From Acanthosepion pharaonis (taxonomy: Eukaryota > Mollusca > Cephalopoda > Sepiida > Sepiidae): DNA of 64,000 nt. The stretch covers positions 550,001 to 614,000 of the forward strand of contig CAHIKZ030000127.1 in NCBI GenBank assembly GCA_903632075.3, written 5' to 3'. Shown here one piece after another: positions 53,030 through 63,955 of this stretch; position 1 is the first letter of the stretch, and every line of letters begins with the position of its first letter. The translations under genes were made by a program, and so were the position numbers. The notes beneath the pieces were generated by a model. The model did not search any database and had not been told where the DNA came from. It saw nothing but the letters and a program-made list of their open reading frames with translations.

Positions 53030-53370
53030 CTCTTTGAATATTATTGACTAGCACTACAGAATAACAAAGAACAGTAGCAGATAACAGAAACCGCATTACT
53101 TGAAGACTTTCAACAACAGCAACTACTAAAATGGATAGCACATGTAACTTGAAGAGAAAATGATGACAATCAAGATGTTGACATTCCACACCATTTCAAA
53201 CAAAATGTTATGAAGGAAATTCCCATCAATACTAGAAAGAGCAATAACAGCTATTGGACTTGAAAAATCTATTTTTCTGAAAAATTGTTTTAAAGACAAA
53301 GATTTTATACATTCAACCCACATGTCAAGGAATGCTGAATGTTTCCTTATAAAGAAAGGGCTAATATTAT
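53030..53370. repeat. Dispersed repeat I, copy 1
   Basis: Shares CATTACTTGAAGACTTTCAA, CAATCAAGATGTTGACATTC-like and AATACTAGAAAGAGCAATAAC-like stretches with 56555-56900 in the same orientation. Unclassified. Confidence 0.75.
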
Positions 53371-53827
53371 TACCATTACTATATTGAATAAACAAACTAT
53401 AATACAATTCTTTTTGTGATAGTGTTAAAGATGAAGAATCTTGCAGAATAATGGAATTAGTTTTTCAATCAAGTCAAATTTTGGTTCAGATTTTCTGTTT
53501 AACAAAAACGACTGAATACCTGGATCAGTTAAAATTGACCAATCAAACGATTTAGTTTCATTTTTTGAAAAATGTTTTCAACATTTTTTTAAAATTTGAC
53601 AAAACTTTTTTCACATATGCTCTGCTAAATGTTGAAATTTAGAGACAAAATCATTTTTTCCAGCAAAATATCCTTTGTCTATACTTGTAAAAGTCAGCTT
53701 AAATATCCTGTTTTGTATTTGCAAATATTTTTCTACAATTAATTATTTTATGTTATCTGATGGTTACTAAGCATAAAGAAAACTGTTTTTATTTCTAATA
53801 TTTTCTAAAATAAAAAAAAATATTCTT
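53371..53827. other. Unassigned AT-rich stretch
   Basis: Nothing recognised. Confidence 0.4.
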
Positions 53828-54110
53828 TGTTTTGGTGCTTCTATCAAGAGATTCTTGACAGTATCCAAAGAATCTGCAATGTTATTGGTCTTGACCTGGC
53901 ATCTTGGTTAAATTGCTTTCCCCACAGCCTTAATATTCCCTGTAAGTTTTCATTAAATGTTTTTATGGTAATTATTCTGATGGGATTTTCTTTGTTACTT
54001 CATCTTCATAAATTTAAGCACAGTAAAAATCCTTTTCACATTCAGTTCCTTGAAATTAAAATCCTTTTAATATTCAGTTCCTTGAAATTAAAATCCATTA
54101 CCTTAAAAAA
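53828..54110 (+). pseudogene. Jockey/CR1-like LINE, degraded 3' fragment
   Basis: Encodes ILDSIQRICNVIGLDLAS (53851) followed by a decayed C-terminal region with LHKFKHS. A 35-bp tandem duplication (CAGTTCCTTGAAATTAAAAT) ends it. Confidence 0.75.
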
Positions 54111-54194
54111 AATTACTTTGTTTACATTTGGATAAAAAACTGAACAGATATGAAAATTTTGAAGAAATGAATACAAGAAGGATTTCACTTAAAG

Positions 54195-54275
54195 GCATGC
54201 CTGCTCGTCCGACATAACAATGGTTTCCCCTCTGCCAAGAGGGATGCAGGTTTGATTCCTTCCAGAATGCACAGA
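54195..54275 (+). other. Possible tRNA-like remnant
   Basis: GCAGGTTTGATTCCTT matches the B box also seen at 12668-12750, but no convincing A box precedes it. Confidence 0.3.
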
Positions 54276-54299
54276 CTTCTCTTTAATAAAATTTTTCAA

Positions 54300-54955
54300 A
54301 TATTTACGCTAGTAGATGAAAATAAATAGATTTTTTTAGTAAATAAACTGTCTACTCAAATATGAGCATCCGCTAAAAATTTAAAGTGATAAAAATATAT
54401 CAGTATAAAAAATATCTGAGAGCAATGCATGTTTGTAATTCCTTTCTTTCCGCTATTCTGTGCCGTCTGTGTATTAAATATTAATGTTAAATATTAATAC
54501 AAGTTTCCTAACAAAAATATTTTAAGTGCTTACTATTATTAGAAAGTTTTCACATGAGAGTCTAAAATTATTTCCCTATAATAAAAATTAGAAATAATTC
54601 AGGTAGGGTTGATTTTATTAATAGAAAACCAATCCCCCAATTAATGTTCAATTTTAAATTAATTCAAATTCACTCATGCCATCAAAAACAATGGTATATT
54701 TTGTTAAGTTAGTTTATTCATTTTGTTACTGCATAATGCACAATGACATTGGACAACAGTACCCAGGTGCACCAACACACACACAAAAAATGTTGAATGA
54801 AGAAAAGTAATAACATTTAAAATACAATGAAAATTATCAGCATGCAGCAGCATTCATTTTACACAGGGCCCAAGGATAAAAGCTGACCTTCAAGTGATTT
54901 GCCCTCAATGGAATTAAAAATGTCACCCTGAGGACAACATTTCAAACGAGTGGTA
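54300..54955. other. Unassigned AT-rich stretch
   Basis: Nothing recognised apart from a short CA run at 54777. Confidence 0.4.
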
Positions 54956-54959
54956 CCAG

Positions 54960-55170
54960 AAAGGAGACACGGTGGAGTAATGGATAGTGGCTCAGATTGA
55001 GGAATTGGAAGGCTGAGTTTGAATTCCAATCGAACCATTACATTCACTCACATGCTACCCTTGGGAAAGGTATGAATCCTCTTTCCTCCCGAGCTATGGG
55101 TAAATATCGGGACAGACCAGGTTCTGTATCCTTTGATGGCAACTGGTCTACCACAGAAAGAAATGGCAAC
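54960..55170 (+). mobile_element. tRNA-derived SINE (family E), plus strand
   Basis: ACACGGTGGAGTAATGGATA (A-box region), GAGTTTGAATTCCAATCG (B box), then CATTACATTCACTCACATGC and ATGGCAACTGGTCTACCAC. No 5S segment attached. Confidence 0.78.
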
Positions 55171-55599
55171 ATACTGCAGGAAAAAATCTACCTCATCAGT
55201 CATGATCACCTAAGCATGTATCATGCATAGCTCATAAATGACTGACTGGTAGCCAGAACGTGTGCGGTTTTTCATTATATTTTTTGTTCTGCTGTGAGAA
55301 TGAGAATTAGAAATGTCTTCCAAGGAGAGCAGCAAGCAGCAGATTATTTTCTGGTCAACATCTATGACGTTTTGGAGAGCTCTTTTGTGCACTGCCAAGT
55401 TGTAGTGTAGAGTCATTGGCAGAAATGTCCAACAAGCAGAATTGACAAAGTTTGCAATAAACAATGACAAAAGAAAGAAAAAAAAACGGTAAAAATAATA
55501 TTGATCCAACGATATATGCAAGGCTAAGCCACAGTAATAAGGCAAAAAGGTTCACAAACTTAGAATGGTGTTGACATGACATAAGGGATACAGACAAGG
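55171..55599. other. Unassigned
   Basis: Nothing recognised. Confidence 0.4.
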
Positions 55600-55682
55600 A
55601 ATTATTTACATTATTCAAACAATTTTTCCTCATCTTTGTCATCATATTTATTACATTTCAGCCCTTATATGATCCAGCCTTC
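55600..55682 (-). mobile_element. SINE family A tail fragment
   Basis: ATTTACATTATTCAAACAAT…CATATTTATTACATTTCAGC…GCCTTCTTGAG, the outermost 80 bp of the family. Confidence 0.7.
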
Positions 55683-56454
55683 TTGAGAAAAATGTACATG
55701 ACATCTACCATTCCATGGTTTGTTCTCCAAGTCAAATTCACCTTTCAAGAATCTAAGAAACCCTTTGTAATATGTGCTGCTTCCAACCAAATCATTTCCA
55801 TTGGCTTTATCAGTCATCTTCACTTTTCTCTTGGAGAAAAAAAAAAAGAAAAAGAAAAAAAGAAAAAAGAAAGACATGCACTATTGCACATATACCTTGA
55901 TTACAAACATTTTTTTCTCAACACAGGATAAATGAACATGGAATGCAGAAAAATAAAAGGCTGGTGTTCTAGAAACTTTTACATACATCTAATATTAATT
56001 AAAGCTGCTCTAAATAGATGCTAAACTTATTCCAAACTGGCACAAGGCTACAAACAATAAGTCATCAGTAAAGATCAGCCTCACTACATTAGTAATGCTC
56101 TGCAAGATTAGCCTGCCACCAGACAGTTCCATCTCATCTTTATAAGAAGAAAAAAAAAAAGGAGACAAAAAAAAAAAAAAAAAAAGAAGAAATCTATCCA
56201 TAAAATCTTCACTCACTTATCACCCCAAAATCTGCAGACAGAATAGTTTCTCATAATCTGTAGATTTGCTGACATTTTCCCCTCTTGCTTGAACAGAACA
56301 GCTTAATCAAAAATGATCTTTGGTTGGAATCTGTTCAAAAGCATTTATGTGATTTCAATAACACTGCCAAAAGGAGAAAACAGGAATTCAGTTCCATTGC
56401 AGAATGTTAATTTCATTGTTTATTCAGTCTAGCCTACAAGATTAGTGCCTTTGG
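55683..56454. other. Unassigned with A-rich runs
   Basis: AAAGAAAAAG-type runs at 55838-55875 and poly(A) at 56168-56185. No gene seen. Confidence 0.45.
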
Positions 56455-56900
56455 TTTTTTTGAATCTTGTGGATTGGCACTAAAGACTCACAAAGAACTG
56501 AACCAAATAACAGAAACCACACCACATGAGGATTTTCAACAGCAACAATATGCCTCTTTGTGATTCTGTAGTGACAGTCCATAATGTTCAAAGAACTAAA
56601 TCAAATAACAAAGACCACATTACTTGAAGACTTTCAATAGCTGCAACAGCTAAAATGGATATTCTTGACAAGAAAATAATCATATAACCAAGATGTTGAT
56701 ATTCTACATGACTCCAAGCAAAAGGTTAAGGAAACCTTCAATACTAGAAAGAACAATAACAACTATTTGAGAAACCTATTTACTTGAGAATTTATTTTAA
56801 AAGAAAGATTTTATTTATTATTTCAACCAATTTTTTTTAAATTTACAGGTTGCTTGGTCAATGAATTGTGAATATTTCCTTAAAAGAAAATGGCTAATGA
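56455..56900. repeat. Dispersed repeat I, copy 2, with internal duplication
   Basis: 56555-56900 parallels 53030-53370. Its first 90 bp are also duplicated just upstream (56463-56545: CAAAGAACTGAACCAAATAA against CAAAGAACTAAATCAAATAA). Confidence 0.75.
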
Positions 56901-56916
56901 TGTTCAGGAAAATCCC

Positions 56917-57205
56917 AACATGTGGCATCTTTGGAAAGAGGTTGAAAACCATACTACAGGTTCACCCAAAACTTGTGAGTGAAATTGGGTAGACAGTACC
57001 CATGAGGGTCATCAATAGCTGTACTAGTACAAAGTCACAAGTCATCATGACCGAGGGTTTGAACATGCTGGCCTTGTTCAGATTGTTGATCACACAAGAT
57101 AACATGCTCTTTCCCAGAAACTGTAACTAAGGTCAGCTCAGCATTGTTGCAGGTGGGTTCTGTGGATGTTGAACAAAACACAAATGTGCCTGGGTAAGCA
57201 TCTTC
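56917..57205 (+). mobile_element. SINE family B, headless copy
   Basis: Matches the reverse complement of 5675-5960 (GCATCTTTGGAAAGAGGTTG, CTCTTTCCCAGAAACTGTAA, GGTTCTGTGGATGTTGAA). The tRNA-like head is absent, so it is 5' truncated. Confidence 0.8.
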
Positions 57206-58700
57206 AATAGGGATTGGCTATACATTTTGAATATTACCTGCCTTATATTTACCAGATAAATAGCCTGTGTGTCTATTTTCAGAAACCAGCAAAATAAGTT
57301 TTAAATCATGTTTGTCTAGTTTACCAGGTCTGGAAAAATAGCCTCTTTTTTTTTTTTTTTAATGAGATCTTATGGCATAAATGTTCATGAAATCAATATC
57401 CTCATCTCAGAATTGTTTTTTGTTGTGCGTTCCAGATGTGTTTTCTTCAAGTAAGGTTGCCTGATGAGAGACTTCTTTTGTGCACAATTTTCAATTATGT
57501 ATCTCCACAACTTCCTTTATTTTATTGCTGTTACTCTTGACCCTCCATCCCTTTTTGTCTGTTCTGCTATCCATTCACACAAACTCATTATGAAATATCT
57601 TGGCAAAACTTTTCACACAGATATGGTCGACAGGTAAGAATTCTGTCAGGTCAGAGTTTGTATCCCTCTTGCTAGTATTACTACCATAATAAATGGAGAG
57701 AAAGATGGGTGCTGCCAAGGTTTCTTCTCAGAGACCATGAAGGACAAAGTCTAGCATAGAAGCCAAACAATCTCTGTATTAAGAACACAACCAACCGTTT
57801 AAGTACCATCAAACCATATTGCGATATCAATAAAATCATTCTTTTATATCATAGTTGAACTTTTAGCAAAAGTTATTACTGAAGATTCAAGAACAAAAAA
57901 AAAAAAAAAAAAAAAAATGTTTTATACCATGAATAATCATAAATGACAAGAGAAAAAAAATATTCAAAGAAACTCCCCTCAAAAATGTTGCCTTGGAAAC
58001 TAAATGAACCTTGTAAAACAGAATACATAAAATGGTCAATAATTTATATTTGGTGGAAGACAATGTCAGACACTTTGTACGCATTTTGTTTGGGAAATCA
58101 ATATTTGATGGATTAGATTCTTAAAAGCTAATAAATAAAACATAAGTTGGAGCAACTGAAAATTTAAAACAAATGTTTTTGTTTTTTCCTGCCCCCCTGG
58201 GAAATTCCTTCAGATGCTGTAAAACCGTTACAAACAACAAAATAGCAGAATGAAGAGAAAACAAGATTTTCCTTTAGCACTAAATGAGTCAAAGTGAATA
58301 TTTTATATTCACAACCAACTTTGTTCTTTTTCATATTTTCTATGAATACAAGACAAAAACAATTATTTTTATTGACAACACAATTTGCAGATTTTCAAGT
58401 AATTGCAGGAAGATTAACATGATGATAAAAACTTTTGTCACTCATCCTGAAGCCAAATTCAGAAACATCTTTTCTTTTCACTATACAAATCAAATGGTAC
58501 ATAAAAGCCTTATATTCATGTAAATGTGCACCTACTGTACAAAAGTGGATCAATAATTCCGTTGCTTGAACCGAATTTTTCACAATATAATGTTTAGTAA
58601 TATTAACCAATGAATTAAGTGTATTGACAAAAAAAAAAAAAAAAGAAAAGAGATTATGTGGAAAATGTATGTTATGCAAAAGTTTTTTTTAGATTAATTG
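57206..58700. other. Unassigned with a possible LINE scrap
   Basis: 57530-57630 encodes PSLFVCSAIHSHKLIMKYLG, faintly like the 44006 LINE segment. Poly(A) at 57896-57917. No gene seen. Confidence 0.4.
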
Positions 58701-58709
58701 GCCATGGTT

Positions 58710-58742
58710 AAGTGCAATCTTCAGGTGCATCTGAAGATTGCA
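58710..58742. repeat. Small perfect stem-loop
   Basis: TGCAATCTTCAG, six-base loop, CTGAAGATTGCA. A TA tract follows at 58801-58837. Confidence 0.85.
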
Positions 58743-58794
58743 TAACAGTTCCATGCAGTTGCTGCAATTGACATTGGATATTATGTATATTCAC

Positions 58795-58840
<46 letters not shown>

Positions 58841-59082
58841 TAATGGTCAGAGTTGAATCAGACCAGGAAATAGTGGTATTAAAATGTGGTCAGTATACGT
58901 GTGAAAAAAAATAAAAGTAAAAATAACATGTAGAGCTTTTAACTTCAAAATCAGAAGATCAGTTGAATCCACTACATTGGGTTTCAAATTCCTCTTAAGC
59001 ACATATGAGGCTGCGGAAAAAAAAAAATTCATTTCAATTAGCCCCCAACAATACTTTTATAATCACCTTGCTTTTCTCCTCT

Positions 59083-59660
59083 TCCCACTCCTTCCCCTCT
59101 TCCCACTCCTTCCCCTCTTCCCACTCCTTCCTTCTTCCCCTCCTTCACCCCTCCTCCCTCCTTCTTTCCTTCCTCCCTTCACATCCTCCTCCTCTTCTTT
59201 CCTTCCTTCACATCCTCCTCCTCTTCTTTCCTTCCTCCTTCACATCCTCCTCCTCTTCTTTCCTTCCTCCTTCACATCCTCCGCCTCTTCTTTCCTTCCT
59301 TCTTCACATCCTCCGCCTCTTCTTTCCTTCCTTCTTCACATCCTCCGCCTCTTCTTTCCTTCCTTCTTCACATCCTCCTCCTCTTCTTTCCTTCCTTCTT
59401 CACATCCTCCTCCTCTTCTTTCCTTCCTTCTTCACATCCTCCTCCTCTTCTTTCCTTCCTTCTTCACATCCTCCTCCTCTTCTTTTCCTTCCTTCTTCAC
59501 ATCCTCCTCCTCTTCTTTCCTTCCTTCTTCACATCCTCCTCCTCTTCTTTCCTTCCTTCTTCACATCCTCCTCCTCTTCTTTCCTTCCTTCTTCACATCC
59601 TCCTCCTCCTCCTTCACATCCTCCTCCTCTCCTTCCTTCAAATCCTCCTCCTCCTCCTCC
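59083..59660 (+). repeat. 32-bp pyrimidine-rich minisatellite
   Basis: Opens with three copies of an 18-bp CTTCCCACTCCTTCCCCT unit, then about 14 copies of a 32-bp unit starting CACATCCTCCTCCTCTTCTT (one 29-bp variant at 59180). CTCCGCCTC replaces CTCCTCCTC in three adjacent units at 59280-59345. Plus strand is nearly all C and T. Serine/proline-rich open frames through it are artefacts. Confidence 0.96.
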
Positions 59661-59724
59661 CTTTCCATTACACCCAATGTCATGCATTTGCTTATTTTTT
59701 AAAAAACTGAGGCTACCATAAGGT

Positions 59725-59930
59725 TGAAACCAAGGTAGCAGATAATGAGGAAGGGCTTGGAAAAAAAAAATCAAAATTTCAACTGCCTCTTCCTATAAGT
59801 TTCCTTTTTGGTTCCATTTTCTCTAAAACCTTGTCATTGATCACATGTTCCATCTGTGGTATCCTCAGCATCTTTCTGTAGAACCACATTTCTGTTGCTT
59901 CAAGTCTCTCCTTCATCTTTGACGATATGT
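59725..59930 (-). pseudogene. RTE-like LINE scrap
   Basis: Minus strand encodes KERLEATEMWFYRKMLRIPQ (about 59915-59856), equivalent to 50165-50225 on the plus strand. Confidence 0.75.
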
Positions 59931-59994
59931 ACTTTTTCTTATAAACCAAAAAAATTTCTTAAAGAAACAAAAAGGTTAGAATTTTTTTTTAATC

Positions 59995-60370
59995 ATTTCA
60001 CCCCAAGCAAGGCAATAATGTCACTAGAACACAAGAGGTTACAGTGAGTGAAAGAGAATGAGAGGATATTAGTAAAGAGAAGTGAAGATTATGGCAACTG
60101 ACAATGCATTTTTAATTTTTGAAGATTGTAGGTGGCAGGGAATTCAAAATTTGGGAGGGTGTGCAACAGGGAGAAGTGCGAGAAAAGAAACTGTTAAAAG
60201 TGGTGGTTGCATATAGCTAGTAAAACAGTGGGACCTAGTAGCACACTTAAATTCTCAACGTCAAGTCACTAAGGAAAAAAGCTCATCAGAACAGTTGCCA
60301 TGAAAATATTTGTAGAAAAGACAGAGGGAAGCCATGTCATGTGGGTGAGAAAATGAGAAAGCAAGATTAA
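59995..60370 (-). pseudogene. Jockey/CR1-like LINE, 3' fragment
   Basis: Minus strand ends CTTGCTTGGGGTGAAATGATT at 59993. The coding part is badly decayed (GCTTCCCTCTGTCTTTTCTAC, the SLCLFYKY region, at about 60320). Confidence 0.75.
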
Positions 60371-61235
60371 AAAAAAAAAAAAACGAAGTAAATAGTCTGC
60401 CATTGACTTTTTTTTTTTTCTGTTAATGTAGCATGGGTTTCTCTACTAAAGGGTTCTAGATAGACCACAATGCAACACCAACATACTTCCATTCTTTTTT
60501 GGAAGGATATCTTAGTTGGGTTGAAAATCTTTTTTTGGCACCCCCTCATAAAAAACAATCTGAAAACATTGCCAGCTTCAGTACCCAGTAAATATTTAGC
60601 TTTCTTGCTATACATGCTCTCTGACACCCATCGTTCAACAATAACTTGTTTTCTAAGCAAATGTTAGAGAGAAAAGCAAGTACACAAGTAACCACTCTCA
60701 TAATTATCTGCCAAAGCAATAAATGTGCTGCTATAGACATTTTCAGTCTTGACAACAGCATCATTTTATGTCAGAGCAATTATTACATTTGATCTAATAT
60801 TAAAAACTTTCTTTTATAAACACAATTAAAATCTCACTAATAACCAACTTTAGCATGGAAAGCAATTTCACATGATTTGTTTCTCTCTGACCCAACACAG
60901 AGAATAAAGATTATGGCCATCTGTCATGAAGCAATTCTCTAAGTAAAGGGAACAATTACAAAGCAACAGTTGTAAAAAGGTCAGCATGACAGATTGCAGA
61001 AACCAGTCATTCGACAAAGTTGGGAAATTATTATTCCAAAAGTTGTTTGATTTCTGTCTTCACTGGTTTTATCAAAAGATGTTTCCAAAAATGTTCCTTG
61101 GCATTAGTTTCTGAAAGTCTGTGAGGATTCATTACCATCATTCCAATGTCCAAACTAATATCCTCATCTTTGGATTGGCAGAAATATGGGGACAAAACAA
61201 TCTTTGGCTTTTTTTAAATATATAATTCAACTGGT

Positions 61236-61240
<5 letters not shown>
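60371..61240. other. Unassigned
   Basis: No recognised feature apart from poly(A) at 60368-60383 and poly(T) at 60409-60419. Confidence 0.4.

Positions 61241-61280
<40 letters not shown>
61241..61280. repeat. TA microsatellite
   Basis: About 40 bp TA. Confidence 0.98.
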
Positions 61281-61284
<4 letters not shown>

Positions 61285-61407
61285 CTTTTCTTTTTTCTTT
61301 TTACATAGAAAACAATAACAAGTTAGATCCTCTAAGTAGAGGTTTCTCAAAGAACCAAATTCTGCATCAGGATTGGTTATATGCCAAAAGACATAAGAAT
61401 AATAAAG

Positions 61408-62003
61408 AAGGTTAACCATACACATTATTTACATTATTCGGACTATTGTCTTCATCTTTGTTGCCATATTTATCACAACATTTTGGCCGTTGTACGCTCT
61501 GTCCTTCTTCAGGTGGTTGGAATGTCGAACTGAACCCTTTATTTTGCTCGCTGGGGTAGACTCTTCTAGTTCCACGTGCTATGTCTAATGGATGTCAGTT
61601 ATCAGTTATCACCTGTTAATTCATCTCTCAAAGTTCTCCACTGCTTTAACCAGGTATTGAACTTACAACTCTTAAGGACACACGGCACAGTGGATAAAGG
61701 CGTTGGTTAGACCCAGTGACATGACCCAAAGAGTGTGAGTTCAATACCTGGTTAAGGCAGTGGAGAACTTGAAGAGGTGAATTAACAGGATATAAGTGAT
61801 AACTGGCATCCATTAGACATGGAACTAAAATAGTCTACCCCAGTGAGCGAAATAAAGGGTTCAGTTCAACATTCCAACCACCTGAAGAAGGCCGGAGCAT
61901 ACAACGGCCAAAACATTATGATAAATATGGCAACAAAGATGAAAACAGTAGTGTACATAATACCTCATCTCAGAAATATACACAGATACTAAGGTTAACC
62001 ATA
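61408..62003. mobile_element. Palindromic retroposon (family A dimer) with 13-bp target duplication
   Basis: AAGGTTAACCATA at 61408-61420 and 61991-62003 brackets a 570-bp unit of two head-to-head SINE arms meeting near 61675. Left: CTTCTTCAGGTGGTTGGAAT, TCGCTGGGGTAGACTCTTCT. Right: ATAGTCTACCCCAGTGAGCG, ATTCCAACCACCTGAAGAAG. The right arm has a complete tRNA-like head (GGCACAGTGGATAAAGGCG and GAGTTCAATACCTGG, A- and B-box regions); the left head is shortened. The right end closes CAGATACT, as in the 34-kb copy. Confidence 0.94.
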
Positions 62004-62049
62004 TTTCAAGAAAAGTTGTTATTCCAATGGTTATTTAAAAGCATAACAC

Positions 62050-62520
62050 AAAGTGCAGTATCTGTTCATTTCCTTGTATCAAAGTGTCACTCCTTGGCTC
62101 TTTGCTGGTATTCACTCCCTGTGTTCCCTACCTTAGATCATTGTGTCACTTGTTAAGCCCAATGCTGAGGTTCAGTGTGGTAGTATGTGTACTTTGCCTG
62201 GGTTCAATATGTTACTACCTGGCTCTCTGCCAGAGATCAGTTTAGTATCCTTGTCCTCTGCTTCAAATCAGTACCGAGGTACCTGCACTCTCTGTATTGG
62301 ATCATGTTGTCATGCTTTGACCCACTTCCAAGAATCGATGCAGTATCTGTGCATTGCGTTGTATCAAAGTGTCACTCCTTGACCCTATGCATTATCTGTG
62401 CACTCTGTACCAATATAAGGAAGCAACACTATGACCCGAGACAATCTGCCTTGGGTCAAAGTATTACTTCCTGGCCATAAGTCAGGAATCAATGTAGTAT
62501 TTGTGCATGCTGCCTGAGTA
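62050..62520 (+). repeat. Degenerate tandem repeat
   Basis: Recurring pieces GCAGTATCTGTTCATT, GGTAGTATGTGTACTTTGCC, GCAGTATCTGTGCATTGCGT, GTAGTATTTGTGCATGCTGC, each followed by TCAAAGTGTCACTCCTTG-like sequence. At least five diverged units of roughly 60-90 bp. Confidence 0.7.
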
Positions 62521-62710
62521 TTTGAAAGAGAATTTGACTGCAGTATTCAATTAGTAAATTTGATATCTTGGAAAAGCAAATTGTTATGGACAGATAATTA
62601 AGTTTTCTTAATTATAGAAACTATCTCATCTGTTGATTAGTGAGGTATGTGGGTGGGGGATTCATTACTTTTCTCAATTCAGCAGCAACAGAAATAATTG
62701 GCAGGGTCCC

Positions 62711-63190
62711 ATAAATTATAAAAGCCCTGATAAGCTCTCTTTGGCCTCTTTCTAACTTTTCATTTTCAGTGGCCTCTACCTTCAAGTCCAGCTCTTTTCC
62801 ACTTTTTCATTTTCAGCAGCCTCTACCTTCAAGTCCAGCTCAAAAGGCTACTCAACCCTTGCTTCAGAAGACAAGACCTCTACTGACAGCTTGATTTCAG
62901 ATTTCTCATTCCTCCCATGTGAACATGTAGAGAAAGCTTCCTTCAAGACACCTACCCAAAGAAAAAACTTCACACAACCCCTGCTGCAGAAGATGAGGCC
63001 TGTCCTAGCAGTTTCACATTCAAATTTCTTGTTCCTCTCAGGGGAACTAGCAGAGAAATCTCTACAATTCATCTACTGAAGAACATTAACTGGGTAGCCC
63101 CACTTTTTTCTCACAGAATACTATGCTTTGCACTTTCTTTCAATCAGAAATAAAAGCTGTTGGACAGTTATTCGAGCCTTGGATTTTGTT
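62711..63190 (+). other. LTR-like or promoter-like block with internal duplications
   Basis: ATAAATTATAAAAGCCC (TATA-like) at 62711 and AATAAA at 63149-63154 are about 440 bp apart with locally raised GC. CATTTTCAG…GGCCTCTACCTTC-type 34-bp segments repeat at 62761 and 62808. A longer 95-bp segment repeats at 62860 and 62980 (GCTTCAGAAGACAAGACCT against CTGCAGAAGATGAGGCCT). No TG…CA boundaries or primer site were identified. Confidence 0.35.
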
Positions 63191-63334
63191 CATCCCATTA
63201 TCACAGCTTAGCATGCACACACAAACACACATGTAACGAGGAAATATTCCTACATATTTTCATTTTTTTTAAATGAAGCTGATATAAATAAATAAATCAA
63301 TAATTTCATAGCTTTTTAAGGCTTGTGTAAGAAA

Positions 63335-63955
63335 TTCAAATCTTATTCTATCTAATACCACTAGTGGAATAAAAAGCAAGAGAAATAAGATGAAAGAAAT
63401 GCAAGTGAAAAATGAATAATAATTGACAAGGCTTCATGTAAGAAATTCAAATCTTATTCCATCTAATACTACTAGTGGAATAAAAAGCAAGAGAAATAAG
63501 ATGAAAGAAATCCTATTGAAAAATGAATAATAATTGACAAGGCTTCATGTAAGAAATTCAAATCTTATTCCATCTAATACTACTAATGGAATAAAAAGCA
63601 AGAGAAATAAGATGAAAGAAATCCTATTGAAAAATGAATAATAATTGACAAGGCTTCATGTAAGAAATTCAAATCTTATTCCATCTAATACTACTAGTGG
63701 AATAAAAAGCAAGAGAAATAAGATGAAAGAAATCCTATTGAAAAATGAATAATAATTGACAAGACTTCATGTAAGAAATTCAAATCTTATTCCATCTAAT
63801 ACTACTAATGGAATAAAAAGCAATAGAAATAAGATGGAAGAAATCCTATTGAAAAATGAATAAGAATTGACAAGGCTTGATGTAAGAAATTCAAATCTTA
63901 TTCCATCTAATACTACTAGTGGAATAAAAAGCAAGAGAAATAAGATGAAAATGCT
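63335..63955 (+). repeat. 111-bp satellite array
   Basis: TTCAAATCTTATTCCATCTA recurs at 63335, 63446, 63557, 63668, 63779 and 63890, exactly 111 bp apart each time, with a few substitutions per unit (ACTAGTGG or ACTAATGG). The last unit breaks at about 63950 before the window ends, and an incomplete copy precedes the first. Confidence 0.98.

Noticed and set aside
58977..59721. Two 240-codon serine/proline/leucine-rich frames.
   Set aside because: They run through the pyrimidine minisatellite in two frames at once, with no domain.
63335..63955. CRISPR-like array because of regular spacing.
   Set aside because: The entire 111-bp unit repeats with no unique spacers, and the context is an animal genome.
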